From: Rhineura floridana
Lineage: Eukaryota; Chordata; Lepidosauria; Squamata; Rhineuridae
Reading direction: 5' to 3'
DNA length: 64,000 nucleotides
Assembly: GCF_030035675.1 (NCBI RefSeq)
Contig: NC_084489.1
Location: 19,307,501 to 19,371,500, forward strand
Made by a program: the position numbers and the translations under genes. Of this stretch, positions 54,901 to 63,996 are shown one piece after another (positions within the stretch are counted from its first letter, which is position 1; each line of letters begins with the position of its first letter). Under the pieces are notes generated by a model that was not told the origin of the DNA, made no database searches, and saw only the letters and a list, made by a program, of their open reading frames with translations.

Positions 54901-57900
54901 GAAAATGAACAAATCACTTTCTTTTGTAATGCAAAACAGGAAATGCAAAATTAAGCCTACAATCCCATATACACTTACCTGGGAGGAAGTCCTACTGAAC
55001 TCAATGTGATTTGTTTCAGAATAGACATGCATAGGATTGCATGATTAAGTGTTTATTAATCTACATCAGTAGGAGGGTTAGGCAATCAGAACATAGCTTT
55101 GATGGAAAAGTTAACACAAGAAAGGTTGGTGAGGCAGGATCCAAATAAAACATTTTCATATTAAGTGGTTTGTTTACAAGCTACGTAGCAGTGAGTAAGT
55201 ATAATTAATGTCCACCAACAACACATGCCTCTTTATTTAGGGATGTCTTTGGGTAGTATTTTGGAATTTACTGTGGCTAAACCATTCTACCAAAACTGAA
55301 TTTCTAAATCTCTATTTAGAGATTTGGTATATTATATTCTATGCTTTTTAAAGCTTACATTAATCTCAGTAACTCCTTTAAAAAAAAAAAATCATTATTA
55401 TTTTGAAATTTTTTTTGTCTTTGTGTGTGTTTTGCCCCTTGATGTATGTATATATGCTTTGATTGTATAAGCTATATATGCTAGTATATTGTAGTGTAGG
55501 ACAATGAAATAATACATATTTCTTTGAAGAATTTGATTTGTACACTTAAAAATTGAATAAAAAAAGGGAAAAAAAGATTTAATACCACTGAGGGGGAAAA
55601 AACCTGACAGTTCTATCATGCTAATCCATTGAATAGAGGTAACAAAGCACAGGATTGCTGCCAGTGCTGTCAGAAGAAGCCACTTCATCCTGATACTTAC
55701 AGCCTGGGCAATTTGATGCTTCTGTGATACACTCCAAGACAAAATTTACAGAGATGAATGGTGTTTTGGTGGAGAGGAGAGAGAGAGAGAGAGCATGTGC
55801 ACACGCAGGAGGAAGGGAAGGGGAAACAGAATTTCGAACCACCTTTGTGATCTATCATAAAGGCCCTAAAAGCAGACCCATCCCTCTAGTCACCACATGC
55901 AACAGAAGTCAGAAAGCGGAATGGAGTATAAAATGGACAATGATAGACAAAATTCATCTACATTCCTTATGTGTTGGAATATTTACTCTCAATCTTTTTT
56001 CCCACCAACTAAGAGGGCATCTGAAAGCAGTGGATCCTTATCTGTGTCTTCCATTCAGAGTAACACGGGTTGCAACCTGACAGCGGAACTTTAGCTTTCA
56101 GGTAATCATCTCAACTTAGTGAAAGGACCCAAGCACATGATGACCCAAACTCACAAATTTACACTTTCTGCAATATACTTTTGATGTTTTAATGTCAACT
56201 GAAGCTTCTTCAGCATTGCTAGTAAAGCACCACAAGTGTTATTGGGAAGATGGTTAATGGCTACAGACCTTACAATGCAATACTTTACATTGCAGGTATA
56301 GCATCAGATTGCACCACTGTAATAAATAGTAGGGCTCCGCTTATATGGCAACATTTTATTCTGCAAAATTGTAACATTACTATTCATAACTTTTAGATGG
56401 TGTAAATATGGGTTTAATTGATCCAGATAATACCCAGGAAGGGGGATGGAAGGTCTATATAAACTGTTACCCAAGCATATTATTCTCATTCAAGTGTCTG
56501 CTCAGTTCATTGTTTCGGGACTAGTGAGGCAATAGCGGAGAAAATAATCCAAGTGACCAGCAGAACATTCACTTGAACAGAAATCACACACACAGAAACT
56601 TTGTCTGTATATTTTCCCATGCATGACAATGTGGCAGCTGAGGGTCTCAATATGGGCACTGAAAGAAATGTTAAACTACCCAATATTGTAATTGATATTT
56701 AGATCTGTATACAATGGTCCTTGGATTGATAGGTACCATTCTATTGACTTTGTTATGTAATGTCTATAGTTATACATTATATAAAAATGTATGCATGGCT
56801 CTTTCAGAAAGGGGGGGGAATAAGCTTGTCAAGACTAAGTTAAAAATGTTAAAATACAGTTTGCTATAAGGCAAAAGGTGTTCATTTTTACCTGTAGTGG
56901 AAATGGAACTAAATAATTCACTACAACTTTTTAAGCTTTTTATAGTTTTTACAAATTTTGCAGCCATCTAGGGACCAATGGGAAGTAATTCTTAGAAACA
57001 AAACACTAAATTTGCTTTTATGTCCTACTGTAAATATTGAAGAAACTGACTGGGTGAAAAACAATAAAATGAAAGGCAAAGTGCAATTAATTATAGTTGG
57101 ATGAAAAAAAAGGTATGTATTTGCTCTAAAATATTTTCCCATCTTAGCTGCCAAATATCAATTTCCCACCCCCCACTCCACAGCTAATGTTTTTTTAAAA
57201 ACTATAAGATAGCCAGAAATGTGAATGGACTATGTAAGCAGAAGAGAAGGTTCAATACACAAAGAAAAATTAAAATTAAACAAAGTGAAAAATCAAGAGA
57301 GACAGAGAAAATGGAAACTGAAAGTTTATTGAAGAATAAAGCAGAGGTAAGTGGATGACAGAAACCTACTACAGTGCTAAGAACCGGTAAATGAAAGTTG
57401 GCTATCCTTCTTTGGAGAAATTTAAGAATTTCATGTGGGCATTTATGAAAGCTACAGAGGAAATTATTTTATTGACGTTTCAGCTGGTAGTACATGCTAT
57501 TTTCATACAAAAAAAGAGAGAATTTTCTCACATAAAAAAAGAAAAATAGTGCCATGTTTTATTTTGTCCTATATTGGTAATAACAGACTGATGTTGCTAT
57601 TGGCCTGAAATAGCTTATGGGCTAAAAATGGAAAACAAGTAATGGACAGATTTACTTGTTAAAAATCCCTTGATTGTAACTCCAAACACACAATTAAGAA
57701 TTTCTGAGTGACCTTTATTTCAGTGAGACTTAAATGTGTCCTGAACGGTACGATAAACATTCCTTAATGCCTTGGAAATCAAAAACTCCTGACATGCTAG
57801 TAGGGAGTTCAGCATGACAAATTCTGTGGGGTTGGTTTTCAGTCACTCTGAAATCAGCTAAACAAATGATACAAGTAATGTGGGACTGATGTTTAGACAG

Positions 57901-60456
57901 CTAGTGGCAACACTACAGTAACAAGTAACTTGCAAATAATTTAATGCAAATGAACCCCCTTATATAAGTTATAATTTAATGAATTATAACTCAACTCTAC
58001 TGTTCTTCTCCATATCAATATGTTACTTCTCCCTCTCCCTCTGGATAATGTTCTATCTATGAATATGTGAATGAAACTAGGAATTCAACTGGAGTTTACT
58101 GAACTATATGAATATTCTACTGAAAAATGTTAAGAGACACAGCACACCTTCTCCAGAGATTGCTTACAAAGAAGAAAACCTTATTCTCAAAAGAGTTCAA
58201 ACAAGCAGCGTGGATGGCTATCTCTAAAGTAAAACGAATATGTGTTACAAAGATTTCCAGCTTCCTGTTGATGGAGAAGAGACCATAGACAGTCACTAAG
58301 GAGAACAGATAAAGGCCTAGGCGTTTTATTATCACCTTCTAAGGGCTTCACAATCTGAAGCTTCTCTGGGAGGTATGAGCGACTGCTGATGGACATTCCT
58401 GAATAGCCAGTAAATTCAGAAAACCTGGAGTGAGTTCCCAATGACATGATACTCTCAGTTGGAGTAATGGAGCCACTATGAAGTCTACCCTTCTCTGCAA
58501 GTTCTCTCAGCTTCCTTTCCTGCTCTTCTTCAAAGAACTTTCTCTCTGACAAATAGTTCTCTCTCCGAAGGGACAGCCTTCGAAGGGCCATTTCCAAGTC
58601 GCTAGAGCCAGGTGTTCCTGGAGTTCCAGGTTTTTTGTTCTTGTCTTCATTTCTAAAACAAAGAGTAAACATACTTTAGTTTATGTTGTGTGTACAATCA
58701 ACAGGAGCAGTAAGAGAAAAAAACACCTAAAATGTCAGTATTTAAAATGCCAGAAAAATTGCTTCTAGCTCTCCACAGCAGCTTTACCAGCAGAAGCTAG
58801 CATTTTATGTTTGAAAATAAATCATAGGGCTGGAAAGGTACGAGGTTCCTTTATCTTACTCTAGCTGCCTATCTCAAAAAGATCACCCCATATTACATAT
58901 GCTGCCCTTTCAAACTAGGGGACTGCAATGTGTACAGTAGAGATTTATGAAGGATATACAACTGATTTAACAAGTAAACATGGGCTGAACAAATACAATG
59001 TGCATCAGGAGGAAGAAGGGCAGACTGCTTGTTTTATTTTGCTCTCACTAGAAACATCAGATCTTTTGCCCAAATTCCATGACAACCAGACCAATGGTGG
59101 GCCGCCTAACTAGTTAGAAAGAGGTTGCTATCACAATTTTAATTTTGCAGCTATGTAACAATTATTTCAAAAAATTAAGATATTTTGTTGTTAAGATGTT
59201 TTTAGTGTTTTACCACTTGTTGTTTGCCACCCTAGGCTCCCTTTGGGAGGAAGGGTGGGATATAAATTTAATTAATAAATAATAACATTTTAAAAATGGA
59301 GGCCAGACTTTCCCTAGCACAGAAAATCTATTTGGGGATTGCACACATCTCAAAGTTACCAAATTAAGTTGCACTCCAAGACTGATACTGGACTTATCAA
59401 TTGGCAATGTGAGTGATGGCCAAATAATTCCAGGAGAAAAACTTCTTAGTTAGTAATAAGAAAACCTACCCTTTGGAATTCCCTCCCCTTAAATATTAGA
59501 CAGGTGCCATCTCTGTTATCTTTTTGGCACCTACTGAAGACTCTCCTCTTTCAACTAGCCTGTTAAGTAGAGACCTTACCCAGTCTGCATCTGTGTTGGA
59601 ATTGCTTTTTAAGATGTTATTAAAGATGTTTTAACATGTTCTTAAAGATGTTTTGTTTTAATATATTTTAACGTCTGTTTTTATGATGTTTGATTATGTT
59701 TTTAGTGTTTTTGTTTGCCACCCTGGGCTCCTACTGGGAGGAAGGGCAGGATATAAATCTAACAATCAAGAATTACAAACCCAAACTGATTTAAACAATC
59801 ATCTTAGTAGGAGAATGTTGTATCATCAATAATTACTGTTAACTGGTTTCAGTATGTATGAATGCAGCCATCAATATCAAAATGATTTGCCTGAACCATA
59901 CCACTCTGATGTTAAATTACTGAAATACAATTACATGAGAACACTAGTCAACATTTTTGAAGGTGTCTAGTAATTTTAGAAGGCCGAATATAGTTCACTT
60001 TTTAAAAAGATCAATGTTAGGAGGCTGGAGCACAGCAATATATGAAAATATGGTTTCCTCTGAGTATCTCACTCAGGCACAGCAGTATTGATCTTCCTCA
60101 TAATGTTAGGCTAGTGTACTGACCTAATCAATGTATAGCACAAGTCACTGAACGGAAGAAAATAATTAGGATGTTCTTGTTCTGGGGATACATCAGAACT
60201 CTAGCTATGCATTACTGACCCAGAGTCAGTAGATTCAGTTTCTAGGATGATGCTATTAGTCTTGTTGTCTATCACAATATTGGAGATGTCTCCTCCATAG
60301 AAGCTGGAACGTGGTGTGCTCACACAGCTAGAAATGACTGAATTCATTGCTGAAGACTGATTAGATCCTGGGATGTTCATTGGAGAGGGAGTTAGGGATC
60401 TCTGCTTTACCACCTGGTTGACGTTTCGCACTGCGTCAAAGACTCTCTTGTGATGG
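37523..60456 (-). CDS. TRAK1: Trafficking kinesin-binding protein 1, C-terminal five exons
   Basis: TRAK1 (Milton homologue) links kinesin-1 and dynein to the outer mitochondrial membrane GTPase Miro and drives mitochondrial transport along microtubules; it also associates with O-GlcNAc transferase. Coding pieces on the - strand are 60,456-60,220, 58,652-58,336, 52,379-52,164, 46,846-46,744 and 38,321-37,523. All have GT-AG borders and phases that join without a shift, giving about 555 residues from 'HHKRVFDAVRN' to 'AKLPKQTSLQ'. They match human TRAK1 exon by exon. Included are the Milton region (VKQRSLTPSP, RRLSLRRENYLSERKFFEEE), the acidic 'DEVYCLNDFEEDE' motif and the Ser/Pro-rich tail. 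The N-terminal coiled-coil half that binds motors lies beyond the window. TRAK2 is the only close alternative; the sequence details and the neighbouring CCK fix TRAK1. Confidence 0.95.
39725..39880 (+). repeat. LINE 3' tail with (AATA)n
   Basis: 'gtaaaccgcccagagagctt' and 'tatggggtggtatataagt' are followed by (AATA)n. The T-rich lead-in is typical of L2/CR1-like 3' UTRs. Confidence 0.65.
42423..43523. mobile_element. Non-autonomous hAT transposon, 1.1 kb, perfect target duplication
   Basis: The ends CAGAGCTTGGAAG and CTTCCAAGCTCTG are 13-bp perfect inverted repeats. The element is flanked on both sides by CACTTGGT (42,415-42,422 and 43,524-43,531), a perfect 8-bp duplication, which defines hAT. 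Both subterminal regions are packed with GTAAT/ATTAC pentamers, about twenty in all, plausible transposase-binding sites. The middle is purine-rich and holds a (TG)n(AG)n microsatellite at 42,899-42,961. No transposase frame is present; the long open frames here come from the microsatellite and purine bias. The perfect duplication suggests a fairly recent insertion. Confidence 0.9.
42899..42961. repeat. (TG)n(AG)n microsatellite
   Basis: Compound dinucleotide repeat of about 60 bp inside the hAT element. Confidence 0.95.
44050..44325. repeat. Palindromic MITE, 'ccaaagaatcccggg' family
   Basis: Left: 'ccatacatttaaagcaatat' and 'cccccaaagaatcttg'. Right: 'aggattctttgggagaagc', 'tatgactgtttaaagcggta' and 'aaaatgtatag'. 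The centre has 'ggaattgtagctctgtgagg' and 'actctcagcacccttaaac'. It is more complete than 34,318-34,530. Confidence 0.8.
44330..46743. other. Intronic, unassigned
   Basis: Nothing recognised. The frame at 45,182-45,415 has no known motif. Confidence 0.4.
46744..46846 (-). CDS. TRAK1: TRAK1 exon (HHPGKCM)
   Basis: 103 bp, acceptor 'ttttaatgtag', donor 'gtaagg'. It codes 33 residues from HHPGKCMSQTNSTFTF to SDELTRVTP plus split codons at both ends. It is almost identical to the human exon, including the residue before it being built from the split codon (Val here, Ala in human). Confidence 0.95.
47007..47142. repeat. hAT-like palindromic element
   Basis: 'ccagtgcttttttttttttg' with 'aatgaggtgctaat' at one end, and 'aacagaggtgccagtacccc' plus 'accagtgagca' at the other. 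The poly-T-bearing ends are inverted copies of a family with 'agaggtgc' arms. Confidence 0.5.
47145..48618. other. Intronic, unassigned
   Basis: Nothing recognised. Confidence 0.4.
48622..48756. repeat. Palindromic hAT-like MITE
   Basis: 'tttcccaaccttgggtcccc' ... 'ccagatgttgctggagttta' is mirrored by 'gaggtccaacaagatccac' and 'aggatgggaactgct', with centre 'actccagccagcgtgac'. A diverged copy. Confidence 0.65.
48870..49510 (+). mobile_element. L2 LINE 3' part
   Basis: The frames read 'VVSRLDYSNALFVGLPLKMA', AARLLTG-like, 'FKVMVLAFKALHDLGSGY' and 'NVERSLQ', the C-terminal motifs of L2 ORF2. A T-rich UTR follows. It lies in antisense to TRAK1. 5' truncated and broken. Confidence 0.8.
50336..50480. 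repeat. Palindromic hAT-like MITE
   Basis: 'gcctttggccctccagatgt' is mirrored by 'acatctgaagaacccaaagg', with ends 'caggagtgcag' and 'ctcacccctg'. The inner arms are 'gggctacagcttccatctg' and 'gggagatgaagttc'. Confidence 0.75.
50590..50705 (+). repeat. L2-like 3' tail with (GATA)n
   Basis: 'tttgccgccctgggctcctg' and 'ggaagggtgggatataaat' are followed by (GATA)n at 50,678-50,704. Confidence 0.7.
50710..51930. other. Intronic, unassigned
   Basis: Only short (CA)n runs were recognised. Confidence 0.4.
51934..52379 (-). CDS. TRAK1: TRAK1 exon, with spliced (to 52,164) and read-through (to 51,934) forms
   Basis: The acceptor 'ttattccccaag' ends at 52,380. The exon codes 'SATLHHWQQLAQPHLGG', 'DPRPGVVTKGFRTLDLDLDE' and VYCLNDFEEDE, then TSTPIQHTETS to the donor 'ctcag|gtgaga' at 52,163. 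Splicing there joins the HHPGKCM exon in phase. If it is not used, the same frame stays open for 75 more residues (ERSQAQVTVSDSEN ... EEMQEP ... 'DDDEGSGEGTSLSPAQ' ... NWAILTSFQSSIHR) to TGA at 51,934. This second end is acidic and Ser-rich and looks like real coding sequence. From memory, short TRAK1 isoforms with such an end exist in mammals. Confidence 0.9.
52524..52733. repeat. Long palindrome: hAT MITE (52,562-52,692) within matching flanks
   Basis: The inner 131 bp are a near-perfect hairpin, 'cagcctttcccaaccagtgt' to 'acactggttgggaaaggctg', bordered by CTATATAG on both sides (52,554-52,561 and 52,693-52,700). Beyond it the flanks 'agcagttttaataagtacat' and 'atgtactcattaaaactgct' are again inverted copies, so total arms approach 100 bp. 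Confidence 0.85.
52745..52975 (+). repeat. tRNA-derived SINE, second family (full-length-looking)
   Basis: A box-like 'gtgtggtgtaatggttagag', 'ggactaggacctaggag', B box 'ccagggttcacttcccc', 'agctcactgggtgacc', 'accaccttgaactctcc' and 'aaggtgggaattaactgtaa', then an A-rich end. It is the best copy for defining the family. Confidence 0.8.
53155..53366. repeat. Imperfect 200-bp palindrome
   Basis: 'gtaagaaataagatttattcc' (about 53,157-53,177) is mirrored by 'ggaataaatcttattt' (53,346-53,361). 'ggcacatttctagcag' is mirrored by 'gctagaaatgtgaccc'. It resembles a MITE, but I could not define target duplications. Confidence 0.6.
53725..53790 (-). repeat. L2/SINE 3' tail
   Basis: Complement of the common tail: 'atttatatcccgcccttcct' and 'ggcaggagctcagggcggca'. 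Confidence 0.7.
53795..54190. other. Intronic, unassigned
   Basis: Nothing recognised. Confidence 0.4.
54195..54328. repeat. Palindromic hAT-like MITE
   Basis: 'tcggggtagggccctgcaga' to 'gagggccacaggttcccaag'. The inner arms are 'ttacaattcccatcatccc' and 'gatgggctttggagtcc'. The centre is 'ggtcatgctggctggggct'. Confidence 0.75.
54336..54425. repeat. 85-bp palindromic repeat, copy 9
   Basis: 'cagtgcaatcctatgcatg' to 'gtgtgaataggattgtagcc'. It follows the preceding MITE by under 10 bp. Confidence 0.7.
54430..54950. other. AT-rich intronic, unassigned
   Basis: Nothing recognised. Confidence 0.4.
54953..55047. repeat. 85-bp palindromic repeat, copy 10
   Basis: 'gcctacaatcccatatacac' to 'agacatgcataggattgcat' with 'tactgaactcaatgtgat' at the centre. 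Clean copy. Confidence 0.75.
55050..58335. other. TRAK1: TRAK1 intron, unassigned
   Basis: Part of the 6-kb intron between 58,335 and 52,380. It is AT-rich, with a (GA)n run near 55,775. No exon was found: short frames such as 55,724-56,080 lack known motifs. Confidence 0.5.
58336..58652 (-). CDS. TRAK1: TRAK1 exon (Milton domain, RRLSLRRENYL)
   Basis: 317 bp. Acceptor 'tgttttag' ends at 58,653; donor 'gaag|gtgata' at 58,335. It codes NEDKNKKPGTPGTPGSSDLE, 'ALRRLSLRRENYLSERKFFE', an Arg/Glu-rich helix, 'LHSGSITPTESIMSLGTHSR' and 'SSRSYLPEKLQIVKPLE'. The basic RRLSLRR stretch and the helix are among the most conserved parts of TRAK proteins. It differs from human only by conservative changes. 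Confidence 0.95.
59200..59280 (+). repeat. L2-like 3' tail
   Basis: 'ttgccaccctaggctccctt' and 'gaagggtgggatataaattt'. Confidence 0.65.
59465..59770 (+). mobile_element. L2 LINE 3' end
   Basis: 'tttggaattccctcccctt' (the WNSLP motif), 'ctgaagactctcctctttca' and a T-rich UTR ending 'caccctgggctcctactgg' and 'gggcaggatataaatc'. The 59,200 tail is the same family, so two copies lie nearly in tandem. Confidence 0.7.
60220..60456 (-). CDS. TRAK1: TRAK1 exon (VKQRSLTPSP)
   Basis: 237 bp. Acceptor 'ctttgtcag' ends at 60,457. It codes HHKRVFDAVRNVNQVVKQRS, LTPSPMNIPGSNQSSAMNS, 'SCVSTPRSSFYGGDISNIVI' and 'NKTNSIILETESTDSG'. Human has HQKRVFETVRN at the same place. It opens the part of TRAK1 after the coiled coils. 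All exons upstream are outside the window. Confidence 0.95.
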
Positions 60457-60943
60457 CTGACAAAGACACAGATAGTTAATAAACAACAAAATAAAACCCA
60501 CAACAGAGAAATATTCCATAGTGGCATCATATCATAGTTAGCACAAATCTGTAAGAGAAAATATGGTTCTGGAGATTGACTGTGTTATTACTTATTCATA
60601 CCTAGGATCAACAGTGGACAGAACTGTATCTGTTGTTCAGTGTTGTTCTACAGAAGAGGGAAAGGCTGTAAGACAATAATGTTTCCCAAAACAGTGCTTC
60701 CCATTTTCCAGATCACCTACTAAATGAATCTGTTCTCTTGATACTTGACCAAGACTGTACCCTAGGATGTAGCTGGGGATAATTCTCGGCTTCACACACT
60801 TATACTCTCAATTCTTATCCTAAGAAAAAGCAATAACTGAACCAGAAGACTCTGTACTGATCATGGGATCTCCCTTACCCTGCAAGCTATCTCTGGTTAC
60901 AAAAGCAGACAGACGCTCTCATATACAGCCAGGGAAATCCTCT

Positions 60944-61005
60944 ATGGGAATAAAATGTACCATTGGTCTCACCTGAAAGGTGATTTTCATAGGAGTGGGC
61001 CATCA
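60944..61005. repeat. DIRS terminal inverted repeat, outer arm
   Basis: 'ctatgggaataaaatgtacc' to 'ggagtgggccatcac'. Its reverse complement, nearly perfect over about 60 bp, is at 61,317-61,377. Both belong to the element's 3' terminal and internal complementary region. A second, shorter inverted pair ('gaagtcaagact' at 61,053 and 'agtcttgacttc' at 61,223) lies between them. Confidence 0.85.
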
Positions 61006-61316
61006 CTACGGGTAATAGTTCCACCTATCGTGCGAAGGCAAGAATGTTTTTGAAGTCAAGACTAGGGGCGTCAGGCCCCTCCCACTCTCCAGTTCATTCG
61101 TAGCGAGTCTAAAAAGAGATATCTAAAAATACAAGAACAAGGCCAACAGACCCGCCAGGAAAATAACACAATAGTCGCATGCATAATAACATGACTCTAA
61201 CATAACAATATAACAGAGCTAAAAGTCTTGACTTCACTCTTACATTTAAATATAATAGCGTAACAATAATATGTAACCCATTAGAAATATCTAGTCATCC
61301 TCCAACTGGGAGGGTC

Positions 61317-61400
61317 GTGATGGCCCACTCCTATGAAAATCACCTTTCAGGTGAGACCAATGGTACATTTTCCATAGGAGGTGGGCCATCACTACGGGAT
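61317..61400. repeat. DIRS inner complementary repeat
   Basis: 'tgatggcccactcctatgaa' to 'ggtacattttccatagg' complements the outer arm. It is followed at 61,379-61,400 by 'gaggtgggccatcactacgg', a direct copy of part of the outer arm. Such mixed inverted and direct copies are expected for the DIRS internal complementary region. Confidence 0.8.
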
Positions 61401-61439
61401 GTACCAAAGCAGCCCATACAGGGAGGGACCACCCACGTG

Positions 61440-62480
61440 TTAATCCTCATTAAGAACCTGTTGCAACACTCGTCTGCCGAAAGATGTGTCAGCAGAGGCA
61501 TAACAATCAATTTTATAATGCCTTATAAACGAGTGTGGGGTAGACCAGACTGCAGCCCTACAAATATCGGCAACAGGAGCATAAGTGGCAAAAGCAGCCG
61601 AAGTGGCAGCTGACCTGGTAGAATGAGCCGTTAGACTAGCTGGAACTGACAGCTTCAAAGACTCATATGCTAAAGTAATACATGCCCTTAACCAACGGGA
61701 TAAGGTAGGATTGGATACTTTATGCCCCATAGATCTTGGATGAAAGGATACAAACAGAGACTCCGTTCGTCGAATCTCTTGGGTCCTAGACAGGTAGGTC
61801 TTGAGAGCCCTCCGGACATCTAACGAATGCCAAGCCTTCTCAAGAGGATGGGTAGGATTCGGGCAAAAGGAAGGCAAAAGAATGTCCTGGTTGCAATGAA
61901 AAACTGAATCGACCTTGGGACGGAAGGAAGGATCAGTCTTCAGCACCACAGAGTCCTTATGGAAGACGCAGAGGTGTCGAGCAGAAGACAATGCGCCCAA
62001 CTCCGAAACGCGTCTGGCAGATGTGATTGCGATCAGGAACAAGACCTTGAAGGACAGTATACGTAGGGGCACAGTCCTGATGGGTTCAAACGGAGGGCGT
62101 TGCAAAGCCTGCAGAACTTTCGGCAAACTCCATGAGGGGAACCGATGGACAACAGCCAGAGAGCGTAGGGCGACACCCCTCAAAAAACGTTTGATGAACG
62201 GATGTGAGGAAATATGAGCTCCAGGAGAGGACACTGAGAGAATGGATGACAGAGTGGACGCATGTCGACGTAGAGTGTTGGGTCGAAGTCCCATCATAAA
62301 GCCGCTATGGAGAAATTGCAGCACCTGATGCACAGTGGCCTGGGATGGATCATGGTGGTTGGACTGGCACCACTTGGAGAAAGCCACCCAGGTATGTTGA
62401 TAAATACGAGTGGTAGATGGTCTTCTTGAGGCCAAAATAATATCAATCACAGCGTCAGACAGTCCAGCTGACCTCAAATG
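61440..62480 (-). mobile_element. DIRS tyrosine recombinase region
   Basis: Lambda-integrase-type fold: an N-terminal core-binding part ('SRRPSTTRIYQHTWVAFSKW', 'LRPNTLRRHASTLSSI') and a catalytic part with the first Arg in 'SARRVSELGAL', the HxxR motif in 'LTAHSTRSAAT' and the Tyr in 'FIRHYKI'. The catalytic Arg-His-Arg-Tyr set is visible. It cuts and rejoins DNA to integrate a circular intermediate. Confidence 0.85.
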
Positions 62481-62745
62481 TCCCCGTTCAAACGCCACGC
62501 TGTTAGATTGAGCCAAGTAGGGTCCTGGTGCCATACTGGACCCTGGGATAGAAGGTTTGGCGTGACTGGAAGTGTCCAAGGATCCATCATTGACATTGCC
62601 AGAAGATCTGAGAACCACGGTCGGCGTGGCCAAAATGGTGCTATCAGAACCAGCTGTGCCCTCTCGGTTCGTGCCTTCCTCAAGGTTTTGGCTAACAATG
62701 GTATGGGAGGAAAGGCGTACAAGAGACCGTCTGGCCACGGTGTCG

Positions 62746-63996
62746 TCAGAGCATCCACTGCTTCCGCTGTTGAGTCCAGGTATCGGGCAAAGTACCTGGG
62801 AAGCTGGCAATTGCGACTGGAAGCAAACAGGTCGACTGAGAGAACCGACACTGGAGACGATGGAAAATGACTGGATGAAGTTTCCATTCTCCCGGAAAGA
62901 CCTGTTGTCTGCTGAGCCAGTCTGCTGTCACATTCCAAATCCCTCTGAGATGTTCTGCTTTCAGGGATTGTAGATGTTGTTCTGCCCAGACAAAGATGAG
63001 GGAGGCTAAGTCCTGCAGAGGACGAGACTTGGTGCCCCCCTGTCTGTTCAAATGTGATTTTACACATGTGTTGTCTGTTCGAATGAGCACATGGTCCAAA
63101 GGGAACAGAGACTGAAAATGACGTAGAGCTAAGTGGACAGCCTTTAGCTCCAGCCAGTTGATGCTTTGAGTTTGGTCTGCGGTGGCCCAAACCCCCTGAA
63201 TGTACTGGGAGTTGCAGTGGGCTCCCCAACCGATGAGGCTGGCATCTGTGGTTACAACGGTTCTGCGGGGTTCTCTGAACGACGTGCCCTTGGAGAGGTG
63301 TTGAACCTTGGTCCACCAGCGGAAGGAGAGACGCAGTGCGGGGCTCAAATGAACTTTGCGATGGTTGGAGCTAGCAATGTCCTTTTGAAAGGGCAACAGA
63401 GTCCATTGAAGGTGCCGAGTGTGGGCTTGAGCCCATGGCACAATGTGGATTGTAGAGATGAACATTCCGAGCACTCTGGCGAGAAGCATGACGTCTGCGG
63501 ATGTTAGTTGCATCAGGGACCTTGCGATGCTTGTGATGGCAGTGATGCGATCTGGAGCCAAGAACACCATTGCCTGCAGGGTGTCCAACAGTGCCCCTAG
63601 ATGTAGTAGGCGTTGGGTTGGTTGGAGATGGCTTTTGTCGAAGTTGACAAGCCAGCTGTAGGCCTGCAAAACACTGAGGGTGACCGTTAAATGATGATGA
63701 GCCAGCTCCTCAGACTTGGCCCGTATTAGCAGATCATCCAGATATGGGTAGAGATGAACCCCTTGGGTCCGGAGATAAGCCACTAGAATGAGTAGCACTT
63801 TGGTAAACACTCTTGGAACAGAGGAGAGGCCGAATGGCATCGCTCTATATTGAAAGTGCTGGTGGCCAAAAGCAAACCGAAGAAACTTTCTGTGGGCTAT
63901 GCAAATGGGCACATGGAGATACACTTCCTTAAGGTCGATAGAAGCCAGGAAGTCTCCTTCATGCAGACTCTCCGTAATGGAGTGGAGTGATTCCAT
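62746..63996 (-). mobile_element. DIRS reverse transcriptase / RNase H region
   Basis: RT motifs 'ASIDLKEVYLHVPI', 'YRAMPFGLSSVP' and the catalytic 'YLDDLL' are followed by an RNase H part ('VVTTDASLIGWGA', 'WLELKAVHLAL', 'LIRTDNTCVKSHLNRQGG') and 'WNVTADWLSRQQ'. This is the domain order of DIRS/Ty3-related pol. It continues past the window end. Confidence 0.85.

Larger units (their letters stand above)
58653..60219 (-). other. TRAK1: TRAK1 intron
   Basis: 1.57 kb, phase 2, donor 'ctgg|gtcagt'. It holds LINE 3' ends at 59,200-59,280 and 59,465-59,770. Confidence 0.8.

Noticed and set aside
56440-56520. 'tctatataaac' as an intronic promoter
   Set aside because: It is AT-rich and lacks any supporting exon, CpG content or paired element.
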